Shown: positions 1 to 6,197 of the stretch, piece after piece
Numbering within the stretch: position 1 is the first letter of the stretch
Layout of the letters: every line of letters starts with the position of its first letter
Origin: a bacterium
GTDB lineage: Bacteria; Cyanobacteriota; Sericytochromatia; S15B-MN24; VGJW01
DNA length: 6,615 nucleotides
Assembly (NCBI GenBank): GCA_021790035.1
Contig: JAJYIO010000147.1
Span: 1-6,615 of the forward strand
Direction of reading: 5' to 3'
Notes under the pieces: generated by a model
Database searches by the model: none
Seen by the model: only the letters and a program-made list of their open reading frames with translations
Told to the model about the DNA's origin: nothing
Made by a program: the position numbers and the translations under genes

Positions 1-89
1 GATCGGGCAGGTCACGGCCCGCCCGATCAGGCGGAGGCATTTGGCGGTCGGGCTGTGTCGGAGCTCACGACCACCACCAGGCCTGACTG
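1..89. other. Left edge, no assignable gene
   Basis: No gene can be supported here. Frame 1 on the + strand stays open from the window edge to a TAG at 133-135, so the end of a truncated upstream gene is possible, but the translation shows no recognisable motif. An inverted repeat GATCGGGC (1-8) / GCCCGATC (21-28) with a 12-nt loop could be a hairpin. It is not followed by a T-run, so it is not called a terminator. Confidence 0.4.
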
Positions 90-101
90 GAACATATGTT
101 C
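90..101. promoter_or_regulatory. LexA (SOS) box, Gram-positive type
   Basis: GAACATATGTTC is a perfect 12-bp palindrome. It matches the GAAC-N4-GTTC operator bound by LexA/DinR in Firmicutes and Actinobacteria. It lies 118 bases upstream of the recombinase-like gene. It also overlaps the place where a weak promoter's -35 region would fall relative to a TAGACT -10-like hexamer at 111-116, which suits repression. Binding is inferred; LexA itself is not in the window. Confidence 0.6.
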
Positions 102-121
102 TGTCGGTGGTAGACTTTCCG

Positions 122-184
122 TAGCGGGCCAGTAGGGTAGCGGGCCAGTAGGGTAGCGGGCCAGTAGGGTAGCGGGCCAGTAGG
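122..184. repeat. Four tandem copies of a 16-bp repeat
   Basis: The unit TAGCGGGCCAGTAGGG occurs head to tail at 122-137, 138-153, 154-169 and 170-184. The first three copies are identical. The last departs at its final base, where the sequence turns into ACTGACC. The array fills the probable 5' leader between the LexA-like box and the ribosome binding site of the recombinase-like gene. It has no spacers, so it is not a CRISPR array. It may be a simple slippage expansion or a multi-copy binding site. Confidence 0.9.
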
Positions 185-200
185 ACTGACCAATCGGGCA

Positions 201-208
201 GGAGGTGA
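201..208 (+). promoter_or_regulatory. Shine-Dalgarno of the recombinase-like gene
   Basis: GGAGGTGA is fully complementary to the 3' end of 16S rRNA. It overlaps the candidate GTG start at 205, so that codon cannot be served by it. The next in-frame start, ATG at 220, is therefore preferred although its spacing is long. Confidence 0.55.
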
Positions 209-219
209 CCCCCGACGAG

Positions 220-666
220 ATGGGTGCGCAGGCGCGCGGACGAGCTGTTGGGTACGTCCGGGTGTTCGAGCCGGACCGGGATCGCTACGAGGAGCTCGCG
301 ACCCGCCAGACCGACCTGATCAGTAGCTGGGCCCTGGAGCACGGCGCGGACGTCCTCGACTGCTTCTTCGACATCGGCGTCGACGCGACGACGCCGCTCG
401 GAGCGCGGTCGGCCGGGGTTCGGCTCCTCGACCGGGTGCGCCGCGGCGACCTCAACTTCGTCGTCGTCGCCAGTCTGGATGCCTTCGGCAAGGCGCAGGT
501 GCTCCTCGACGCGCTCGCGCTGCTCACGAGGGCGAACGACGAGATGGGCATCGTCGCGGTGCTGCCCAGCCCGAGGGAGGAGCCGGCCTTCCCTGGGAGC
601 AGGCAAGCCGGGCTGGGCCAAACGGCTCTGCTGGAGCCTCAGTTGGGGCCAGAGGCACTGAATTAG
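220..666 (+). CDS. Serine-recombinase-like domain protein lacking catalytic residues
   Basis: From ATG 220 the product is 148 aa. Residues 10-110 follow the resolvase/invertase N-terminal domain: GYVRV, a Gln-containing helix, a D-G-V-D strand/turn, an Arg-led helix, and a beta strand ending S-L-D-A-F-G-K. In active serine recombinases the first motif carries an Arg and the nucleophilic Ser two residues on. Here R14 is kept but the Ser position is F16. The later motif normally reads D-R-x-x-R and here reads D87-A88-F-G-K91. Strand exchange is therefore not expected; a structural or DNA-damage-related role is possible but unknown. There is no DNA-binding C-terminal domain, only about 35 poorly ordered residues. 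An in-frame GTG at 205 would extend the protein by 5 residues, but the AGGAG abuts that codon. The ATG is 14 nt past GGAGG, itself rather far. A LexA-type box and tandem repeats lie upstream. Confidence 0.7.
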   Translation: MGAQARGRAVGYVRVFEPDRDRYEELATRQTDLISSWALEHGADVLDCFFDIGVDATTPLGARSAGVRLLDRVRRGDLNFVVVASLDAFGKAQVLLDALALLTRANDEMGIVAVLPSPREEPAFPGSRQAGLGQTALLEPQLGPEALN

Positions 667-726
667 GCGTTCTCCCGCGTAACGATACCCGACTCTCTGC
701 GTTTCATATGTGAAGGCCCTCTGCCC

Positions 727-1116
727 GTGGCCGTGTATGAGTCACCGGTCGATGGTTTGAGAGGAAGAGGGCAGGAGCATGCCCTCGTGGTAGTGGATGT
801 GTGGGGCGATCATCGCCGAACGGAGCGTCAAGTGTCCGCGCTTCCCATCGACGACCTGCCGAGTCTCAGATACTTCCTGTGGAGCCGCAGTGTCTGGCCA
901 AAGGTCACCAGGGAGCCGGCCAGGCTATTCGTCAGTCTCGAGGAGGCGCAGGCGGCAGCCGACACGATGGCCGAGCGCGGCGACTACTCCGACTTCGCGA
1001 TCTACATGATCGAGCGGGGCCGGCTCCGCCAGATCACCTCTGCCGTCGTCCGCTACGGGACAGGGCGGATCAGCCTCGACTGGACGGCGGAGCCCGACCT
1101 CTCCAGACGGCGCTGA
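727..1116 (+). CDS. Hypothetical protein, 129 aa
   Basis: I do not recognise this family. The frame is supported by GC-rich third positions in its second half and by a strong terminator 50 bases after its stop. The product is soluble, with no signal peptide or membrane segment. Its most structured part is residues 50-125. This holds a W-x-R-x-x-W-P stretch, an Ala-rich helix (SLEEAQAAADTMAERG), a beta-like FAIYMI segment and a final strand pattern ending in LDWTAEP. The start is uncertain. GTG 727 has AAGG 10 nt upstream. An alternative GTG at 787 has GGAG at 774-777 with 9-nt spacing and would give a 109-aa protein. The gene lies 60 bases after the recombinase-like gene on the same strand, so the two could be co-transcribed, but no function follows from that. 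Confidence 0.55.
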   Translation: MAVYESPVDGLRGRGQEHALVVVDVWGDHRRTERQVSALPIDDLPSLRYFLWSRSVWPKVTREPARLFVSLEEAQAAADTMAERGDYSDFAIYMIERGRLRQITSAVVRYGTGRISLDWTAEPDLSRRR

Positions 1117-1165
1117 CGCCACCAGGGCTCGCCTAGCTCCAGTATTCCAGAAGTCCCGCTCGACA

Positions 1166-1705
1166 TCACGGGCCGCGATCGCGGCCCGTTTCCCCTTTTC
1201 GACACAGTCCTCGGCCCCGCATCGGCGTTGGGGCACCGATTCGAGGGGCTCGCCACGCCTCGTTCTGCCCTGCGGGTCCAGAACGCGGCGTGGGCCGATC
1301 GGTCACTCCGGCCGTTCCGCCACTCTCGGGGCGATCGCCGAGGTATGCGCTCACCGTGCGGATGAACTGGCGAACCCCGAACGGCCTGAAGAGGTAGTCG
1401 TCAAACCCCACGGCAAGGACGGCGTGTCGGGGCTCGGAGGTCAGGGCAACCAGGGGAATGCCGCGGGTAAGCGGATCATCCTTGAGCTGCCTGGCCACTT
1501 CGAAGCCATTGACCTTGCGAAGCCTGGTCGCCAGGATCACCAGATCCGGCTTCAGCTCACGGGCAAGCACCAGAGCCTGTTCGCCGTCGATAGCGGCGAC
1601 CACACGGGCGTTGAGCCAGAGCTTGAAGATGGTAGCGACCAGCCCCTGGACGGCCTGGTCTCCATCCACGATGAGCACGAGTCCTGGGTAGTCCGTGCTT
1701 TGCAC
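1166..1705 (-). CDS. Stand-alone receiver-domain protein lacking the phospho-acceptor Asp
   Basis: This 179-aa protein carries a CheY-like receiver at residues 9-122. VLIVDGDQ holds one of the two acidic metal ligands (D14; the second is G15). PDLVILATRLRKVNGFEV follows the usual strand-3/helix-3 pattern, but the phospho-acceptor Asp is A59. The switch Thr is present (T89 in ALTSE) and the conserved Lys before Pro is replaced by Arg (R107 in FRPF). The codon for A59 reads GCG, so the loss is explicit. Phosphorylation by a histidine kinase is therefore unlikely; a constitutive or protein-binding pseudo-receiver is inferred. No output domain follows, only a Pro/Arg/Gly-rich tail of about 55 residues that may be disordered. 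GTG 1705 places the first strand at residue 9, usual for the family, but has no good SD. ATG 1816 would add a 37-residue unconvincing N-terminus. No kinase is adjacent. Confidence 0.75.
   Translation of the reverse strand: MQSTDYPGLVLIVDGDQAVQGLVATIFKLWLNARVVAAIDGEQALVLARELKPDLVILATRLRKVNGFEVARQLKDDPLTRGIPLVALTSEPRHAVLAVGFDDYLFRPFGVRQFIRTVSAYLGDRPESGGTAGVTDRPTPRSGPAGQNEAWRAPRIGAPTPMRGRGLCRKGETGRDRGP
1168..1198 (+). terminator. Rho-independent terminator after the 129-aa gene
   Basis: A perfect 22-bp palindrome (1168-1189, core GGGCCGCG/CGCGGCCC) is followed by a pyrimidine tract TTTCCCCTTTT. The T-rich side is on the + strand, so it terminates transcription from the left. The 3' end of the opposing receiver gene runs into this element. 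Confidence 0.7.
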
Positions 1706-1908
1706 TTCGACAGCACCAGCCCACCGTCCTCTTCGAAAAGGACGAATCCGCGAACAGGTCGATTGGCTTGGCCAGGGGCACTCTCGTCGGGCGGCGGCTG
1801 GCCACTCGTGCCTCATTCCCGCCTGCAGTTGGCATCGTACTGCCCCGCACCGGAGTGGGTGGTTGCTGCTTGGTGAACGAATGGGGGCACGAGGCGACGA
1901 CGGAGAGC

Positions 1909-1946
1909 GCGGCCGTCGGTGGCGGCCGTCGGTGGCGGCCGTCGGT
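1909..1946. repeat. Three tandem copies of a 13-bp GC-rich repeat
   Basis: GCGGCCGTCGGTG repeats at 1909-1921 and 1922-1934, and all but its last base at 1935-1946. The array sits between the end of the lipoprotein gene and the receiver gene, both on the - strand, in non-coding sequence. No hairpin followed by a T-run is formed, so it is not an obvious terminator. Confidence 0.85.
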
Positions 1947-1972
1947 AAGGGGATGATCTCTTCTCGTCCTGT

Positions 1973-2596
1973 CTACTGGACCGTGAAGCTCTTCGTCGCG
2001 CTTGTGCTGCCGCAGGTAACCGTCACAGGCCAGCTACCTTTCGGCGTGTTCGTCGCGACCTTCCAGGACCAGCTGACGGTTCCAGCGTCGTCGGAGGTCT
2101 TCGGTCCCAGCCCGGCCGCGTTGCTGGTCGCACCTTTGTAGACCACCTTGATCGTGCACCGGGTCTTCGGAGTCGTCACGACGTCTGCGCGAGCTGTCCC
2201 CCCAGGTCTGACGGGGGACGATAGCGATTTGAAGGTGACCCCGGCCCCTGGCGTCGGCGTTTCGGTGGGCGTCGGGGTCGGGGTAACTGTCGGCGTTGGC
2301 GTGGGTGTGCTGGTTGGTATCGGTACATAGACGATTGGAGGTGTTGTCGGTATTGGCGCGAACGTGGCCGTTGGCGCTAACGTCCTCGACGCGTCAATTG
2401 ATACGAAAGTGGCTGTATGAGTCGGCGCGACGACGGGGCCTTGGGACAAGCCTGTCATCGGCGATGGAGCTTGCGTGCCCGACAGGCTGCCGCAGGAAGT
2501 GATCGAGGACAGCACGACGATCAGGCACGACAGTTGGACGACGAGCGAAACCGCTGGCCGCTGAGTACGCCGCTTCGGCAGTCCATTGGTGGACAT
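1973..2596 (-). CDS. Secreted lipoprotein with Thr-Pro linker and C-terminal beta domain
   Basis: The 207-aa product starts with a basic n-region (KRRTQR), a hydrophobic core (VSLVVQLSCLIVVL) and a lipobox-like ITSC with Cys at residue 35. It should therefore be exported and lipid-anchored on the outer face of the membrane. Residues 73-117 are rich in Pro and Thr and include TPTPTPTVTPTPTPTETPTP, a flexible spacer of the kind seen in surface proteins. Residues 120-207 form a compact beta-rich domain with the pattern PVRPGGTA...C-TIKVVYKG...G-TVSWSWKV...G-SWPVTVTC, probably Ig-like. C147 and C195 may form a disulfide. From memory, such domains behind TP linkers are frequent in Chloroflexota; that is family-level recall, not a search. 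No enzymatic motif is visible, so binding or structural duty on the surface is inferred. ATG 2596 has a G-rich SD (AGGGGG) about 6 nt upstream. Confidence 0.85.
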   Translation of the reverse strand: MSTNGLPKRRTQRPAVSLVVQLSCLIVVLSSITSCGSLSGTQAPSPMTGLSQGPVVAPTHTATFVSIDASRTLAPTATFAPIPTTPPIVYVPIPTSTPTPTPTVTPTPTPTETPTPGAGVTFKSLSSPVRPGGTARADVVTTPKTRCTIKVVYKGATSNAAGLGPKTSDDAGTVSWSWKVATNTPKGSWPVTVTCGSTSATKSFTVQ

Positions 2597-2626
2597 ACGT
2601 GCCCCCTGCAGACATCTGGCCAGGCC

Positions 2627-2655
2627 AGTGTAGTCCTGCTCGGGATGCTGGTCAA
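2627..2655 (-). promoter_or_regulatory. Predicted sigma70-type promoter of the lipoprotein gene
   Basis: Read on the - strand, TTGACC (2655-2650) is followed after 17 nt by TACACT (2632-2627). Transcription would begin near 2620, about 24 nt before ATG 2596. A CTGGCCAGGCCAG palindrome (2616-2628) covers the predicted start site and could be an operator. Confidence 0.45.
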
Positions 2656-2823
2656 TGAAGCGGCCAGGGTAGCACGGTCCTGCCGATCTTCGGCCGGGGC
2701 TGTTCGCACTATAGCCGACCGGTCGGGCCAGCGCAAGATGTGACGCCGCCGCAAAGAAGCGCTTGACGCGCCGCTGTACTCAGCAGCAGGCATCGCGACC
2801 GAGACAGCCGCCAGACTTCGCGT

Positions 2824-2855
2824 CCAGCGGCTCTCACTTGTTTGCTGGCTCCCCG
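2824..2855 (-). repeat. Imperfect direct copy of the tRNA-Asn 3' end and its downstream sequence
   Basis: Aligned without gaps to 6329-6360, 28 of 32 bases match; the differences are at 2838, 2839, 2841 and 2845. The shared part includes TGGCTCCCCG, which at the right-hand copy is CCA, the discriminator and the first acceptor bases of tRNA-Asn on the - strand. It also includes CCAGCGGCTCTCAC, which is half of the hairpin after the tRNA. Just left of it, GAGACAGCCGC (2801-2811) forms a bulged stem with the GCGGCTCTC part, echoing the perfect hairpin at 6308-6340. No more of a tRNA follows after 2855. Confidence 0.7.
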
Positions 2856-2922
2856 CCCCCTGCTGAAGTTGCCAGCCGAATGCGGACGCGACCTACCCAA
2901 ATGACCCAGCGAGAAAACCCTA

Positions 2923-2952
2923 TTGTCATGACGCCACATTTAGATATATGAT
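2923..2952 (+). promoter_or_regulatory. Promoter of the TetR-phosphotransferase operon
   Basis: TTGTCA (2923-2928) and TATGAT (2947-2952) are separated by 18 nt. Each differs from the sigma70 consensus at one position. The start of transcription would be near 2959, leaving a leader of only about 20-26 nt. GTCATGAC (2925-2932), an 8-bp palindrome over the -35 box, is the only symmetrical candidate for an operator and is too short to call. Confidence 0.65.
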
Positions 2953-2984
2953 ACCTCTAACGAATATAGGAGTTGTTCTTGGAT

Positions 2985-3617
2985 ATGGCTCAGCGTAGCC
3001 GCCAGCGTCGAGCGTACTCCAGCGCCCTGCGAGACGAACAGCAGGAGATCACCCGCGGCCGCGTCATGAAGGCCGTTGCCGACCTCGTCCGCGATGGCCG
3101 CATCCACAGCTTCACCGTCGAGGAGGTCGCCCGGCGAGCTGGCGTCTCTTACGGATCGGTGTATCGCCACTTCCCCACCAAGGAGAGGCTGCTGGAAGAG
3201 GCGTACGAGTGGTTCCAGCAGGGCCGCGATACCCCTCGTATACCCGATTCACTGGATGCCCTACCCGCCTTTGCCGAAACCCAGGTGGCCTTCTTCGAGG
3301 CAAACGCCGATTCAGTCTACGCCGGAGCCATCGCGATGACGGCGCTGGGCGTGATGCCAAAGACCCAGCGTCAACACGACGAGGCGTTTCGAAGGCTGGT
3401 GGCCACGGCCAACCCGGATCTCGATCCACGGCAAGTACGCGTGAAAGCTGCCGTGATCCGCTACCTGGGCAGCTCGCTGGCCTGGGCGATTCTCCGGCGG
3501 CGGTTCGAGCTCGACCCCGGCGAGATCTCCTCGGCCCTGAGCTGGGCGCTCCAGGCGCTGATACACGAGATAGAAGCCGAGGCCAGCAGAGGCGAGGTGG
3601 CTCAAACAAAGGGCTGA
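2985..3617 (+). CDS. TetR/AcrR-family transcriptional regulator
   Basis: The 210-aa product has the usual TetR length. An N-terminal helical DNA-binding domain occupies about residues 20-75. The helix-turn-helix reads FTVEEVARRAGVSYGSVYRHFPTKERLLEEA from residue 43, with the family hallmark G-S-V-Y-R-H-F-x-x-K. The rest is a divergent helical ligand-binding/dimerisation domain whose ligand cannot be read from sequence. It is the first gene of an operon: its stop overlaps the next gene's SD, and the phosphotransferase starts 12 nt later. A likely role is repression of its own promoter, released by the compound the phosphotransferase modifies; this is inferred. The start is not certain. AGGAG (2968-2972) is 12 nt from ATG 2985 but an ideal 6 nt from an in-frame TTG at 2979, which would add two residues (M-D). 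Confidence 0.92.
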   Translation: MAQRSRQRRAYSSALRDEQQEITRGRVMKAVADLVRDGRIHSFTVEEVARRAGVSYGSVYRHFPTKERLLEEAYEWFQQGRDTPRIPDSLDALPAFAETQVAFFEANADSVYAGAIAMTALGVMPKTQRQHDEAFRRLVATANPDLDPRQVRVKAAVIRYLGSSLAWAILRRRFELDPGEISSALSWALQALIHEIEAEASRGEVAQTKG

Positions 3618-3622
3618 GGAGG
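3617..3622 (+). promoter_or_regulatory. Shine-Dalgarno fixing the GTG start of the phosphotransferase
   Basis: AGGAGG begins on the last base of the TetR stop codon and ends 7 nt before GTG 3630. The spacing is ideal, which supports the GTG start and translational coupling of the two genes. Confidence 0.85.
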
Positions 3623-3629
3623 CGACAAC

Positions 3630-6197
3630 GTGACGCGGCCAGAACCGATCGAGCCCCGGACCGGCGGCACATCTACACTGGACCCTTCCTTTGTGCTTTC
3701 CCTGCGGGATCCCGCGGCGACCGACCCGCGACGAGCAGGTGCGAAAGCGGCCAACCTGTCGCGACTGCTGGCGGCCGGGTTCCCCGTCCCCGACGGGATA
3801 GTTCTCACTACTGGCGCCTTTCCATCCGACGTCCATGGCATCGCAACGGAAGCGAAGACAGCCGAGCAAGATATCGTCGCGGCGAAGGTGACGGACCCTG
3901 TAGCGAGCGCTCTGGCCAGCGCCCTTTCCCCTTTCGGAGACTTGCCGCTGGCCGTGCGTTCGTCGGGCATCGCCGAGGACCTTTCCGGCGCCTCCTTCGC
4001 GGGGCAATACGAGACGATTCTGGGCGTGCAGGGTCACGCCGCCGTCATGAACGCGGTCGCTCGGTGCTGGGCCTCAGCCTTCAGCCAGCGCGTCAGCACC
4101 TATCGGGAAGCCCGAGATGTCGGTGCGCTGCCCATGGCCGTCCTGATCCAGCCCCTGATCCAGGCCGAGGCGGCGGGGGTCGCCTTCACCGCCAACCCGG
4201 TGACCGGCGACCGGAGCGAGACGGCGGTCAGCGCCGTGCGGGGCCTGGGTGAGCGGCTGGTGTCGGGGGAGGCCACGCCGGACGAGTGGACGGTCCGGGC
4301 CGGTCAGGCGACCTGTCGGAATGCCCCCGAGGGAGCCATCGGCGTCCAGGAGGTGCTGGCCGTGGCCGATCTGGCTCGCCGGGTCGAGAGCCACTTCGGC
4401 GTTCCCCAGGACATCGAGTGGGCCATCGGCGGGGGCAAGCTCTTCCTGCTTCAGGCCCGGCCGATCACCACCTTGTCCGATACGGCCCCCTCTACTCCCG
4501 TGCCCCTACGCATCGACCCGGCGCCGGGGTTCTGGGAACGGGAGACCTCCCACTTTCCACAACCCCTCTCACCCCTGTTCCGCTCATTCCTGCTGGAGCC
4601 CGAGAACAGGGCCTTTCGGCGGGTCTTCCAGGAGCTTTCCCTGCTGCTGGAAACCATGGAGGTTCGTGAGATCGGCGGCTGGGTCTATCAGCGGCTGGTC
4701 CCGCTGGGCGGCAACGACCGCCAGCCGCCGCCGGCCTGGCTGTGGAAGCTGCTGGTCCACGTGATGCCGCCGCTACGGTCGCGTATACGGGGCTGTGTCG
4801 AGGCCGTGCGCGCCGACACACCCTGGCAGTGGGTGGAGCGCTGGTACGCCGAGTGGAAGCCGAGGTTGATCGAAAGCATCGCGAGCTTGCGAGCGATTGA
4901 CCTGGGGGCGCTCGACGACGAGGAGCTGGGGCGTCACATCGACACCCTCAACGATCTGTTCCGGGAAAGCTTCGAGACTCACATGCGGATCAACACCGCG
5001 CAGAACCTGCTGCTGGCCGAGTTCTTCTTCGCCTGTCGGGACCTGCTGGGCTGGGACGAAGCCCGGGCGGTGGACCTGCTCAGTGGCCTGTCCGATGCCT
5101 CGAGCGCTCCCGCTCGCGCTCTCGCCTCCCTGGCCACACGCGTCCGCGCCAGACCGGCGCTGAGGGACCTGCTTCAGGTAGTCGATGGCAAGACGCCCAC
5201 TCGCCTGGCAGAGGCCGATCCCGAGTTCGGCGCAGCTTTCGACAACTACGTCATGGAGTTTGGCTGCCGGCCCATCCGGTACGAGCTCGCGGAACCCACC
5301 GTGGCCGAGACCCCGGAGTGGGCCCTCGCCCTCTTGCGCGACCAGTTGCGGCAGGGCTACGATCCCGCCGCAGATGCGGCGGCCCTTGCGGATAGGCGCG
5401 CCCGCCTGGCCGCGGACGCCCGCGCCGCGCTGGGCGGGCGGCCAGCTGTGGACCAGGAGCGCTTCGACCGCGAGCTGGCCCGGGCCGAGAAGATCTACCC
5501 GCTGCGGGAGGAGCATGCCTTCTACGACTCCGGCGCGCCCACGGCGTTGATGCGCTACGCTGCCCTGGAGCTAGGTTTCCGTCTGGCCAGCCGGGGGCAG
5601 ATCGAGCGGCGGGACGACGTCTTCTTCCTGGAGATGGACGAGGCCCGCGCCGTCCTTCGTGACGGCGGTGATCGACGCGAGCTGGTACGGCGACGACGGG
5701 GCGAGCGCGTCTGGGCGCTGGCCCACCCGGGGCCGGCCAGCCGCGGCTCGACACCCCCGCCACCACCTTCCTTCGCAGCCCTTCCCTACGAAGCGCGCCT
5801 TGCTCACGAGGCGATAATGTGGGCCATCGAGCGGATCTTCGCCACGGCGGCCAGCGGCCGGCGGCAGTCGGATTCCGGAACGCTGTCCGGCATAGCTGCC
5901 TCCGCCGGCACCTACACTGGCGCGGTGCGGGTGATCGTGGACGAGTCCGAGTTCCACAAGCTCCAGGCCGGGGACGTGCTGGTCTGCCCTATCACTTCGC
6001 CCGTCTGGTCCGTGCTGTTCCCAACTATCGGGGCCCTGGTAACCGACTCGGGTGGCATTTTGTCGCACTCGGCCATCATCGCCCGCGAGTATCGTATCCC
6101 GGCGGTGGTTGCCACGGGTAACGCCACGACGCTGCTGCGCGATGGTCAAATGGTGACGGTCGATGGCGGCGCCGGGACCGTGATGGGGTCCCTGTGA
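3630..6197 (+). CDS. ATP/PEP-utilising phosphotransferase, rifampin phosphotransferase-like
   Basis: This 855-aa enzyme belongs to the pyruvate phosphate dikinase / PEP synthase superfamily. Residues 35-280 are the ATP-grasp nucleotide-binding domain. It contains GAKAANLSRLLAAGFPVPDG (K39), AVRSSGIAEDLSGASFAGQYET (R110), VAFTANPVTGD, and EWAIGGGKLFLLQARPIT (E263, Q275, R277). A long helical middle region (about 295-745) follows. The swivelling phosphohistidine domain (750-855) has GGILSHSAIIARE with the catalytic His at 813. The order ATP - middle - His and the length match rifampin phosphotransferase, about 860 aa. As I recall the Listeria enzyme, its ATP-site Glu/Gln/Arg spacing and His-to-end distance are the same. 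PEP synthase and PPDK have the His domain in the middle and a C-terminal TIM barrel, absent here. The reaction would be ATP + substrate to phospho-substrate, AMP and Pi. The substrate-binding middle region is the least conserved part, so rifamycin as substrate is unproven. TetR lies upstream; no rifamycin-associated element was seen. Confidence 0.93.
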   Translation: MTRPEPIEPRTGGTSTLDPSFVLSLRDPAATDPRRAGAKAANLSRLLAAGFPVPDGIVLTTGAFPSDVHGIATEAKTAEQDIVAAKVTDPVASALASALSPFGDLPLAVRSSGIAEDLSGASFAGQYETILGVQGHAAVMNAVARCWASAFSQRVSTYREARDVGALPMAVLIQPLIQAEAAGVAFTANPVTGDRSETAVSAVRGLGERLVSGEATPDEWTVRAGQATCRNAPEGAIGVQEVLAVADLARRVESHFGVPQDIEWAIGGGKLFLLQARPITTLSDTAPSTPVPLRIDPAPGFWERETSHFPQPLSPLFRSFLLEPENRAFRRVFQELSLLLETMEVREIGGWVYQRLVPLGGNDRQPPPAWLWKLLVHVMPPLRSRIRGCVEAVRADTPWQWVERWYAEWKPRLIESIASLRAIDLGALDDEELGRHIDTLNDLFRESFETHMRINTAQNLLLAEFFFACRDLLGWDEARAVDLLSGLSDASSAPARALASLATRVRARPALRDLLQVVDGKTPTRLAEADPEFGAAFDNYVMEFGCRPIRYELAEPTVAETPEWALALLRDQLRQGYDPAADAAALADRRARLAADARAALGGRPAVDQERFDRELARAEKIYPLREEHAFYDSGAPTALMRYAALELGFRLASRGQIERRDDVFFLEMDEARAVLRDGGDRRELVRRRRGERVWALAHPGPASRGSTPPPPPSFAALPYEARLAHEAIMWAIERIFATAASGRRQSDSGTLSGIAASAGTYTGAVRVIVDESEFHKLQAGDVLVCPITSPVWSVLFPTIGALVTDSGGILSHSAIIAREYRIPAVVATGNATTLLRDGQMVTVDGGAGTVMGSL

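Larger units (their letters stand above)
2597..2922. other. Gene-free spacer between divergent transcription units
   Basis: No coding frame here looks real. On the left are the lipoprotein promoter and a small hairpin GCCGA/TCGGC (2682-2694). At 2801-2855 there is a degenerate copy of the hairpin and tRNA 3' end found at 6308-6360, described separately. Sequence becomes more AT-rich towards the TetR promoter. Confidence 0.6.

Noticed and set aside
1..135. C-terminal end of an upstream + strand gene
   Set aside because: The frame is open, but the peptide has no recognisable feature and the region contains the LexA-type box, so coding is unsupported.
122..184. Possible CRISPR array
   Set aside because: The units are directly adjacent with no spacers, and no cas genes are present.
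703..714. TTCATATGTGAA upstream of the hypothetical gene as a second LexA box
   Set aside because: It shares CATATGT with the box at 90-101, but the required GAAC and GTTC arms are missing.
1424..1876. 150-aa + strand open frame
   Set aside because: It lies antisense over the receiver gene, whose translation gives a clear family pattern. This frame shows no motif.
2856..2922. Remainder of a decayed tRNA next to the left repeat
   Set aside because: No T-arm, anticodon or D-arm sequence can be aligned beyond position 2855.
2860..2984. Rifamycin-associated element or a clear TetR operator near the operon promoter
   Set aside because: No long inverted repeat is found. Only the 8-bp GTCATGAC at 2925-2932 is symmetrical, which is too short to claim.
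3209..4252. 347-aa + strand open frame across the TetR/phosphotransferase junction
   Set aside because: It is an Arg/Gly/Pro-rich shadow frame of two clearly recognisable proteins, typical of GC-rich DNA.
4773..5516. 247-aa - strand open frame
   Set aside because: It is antisense to the middle of the phosphotransferase and has no recognisable domain or ribosome binding site.
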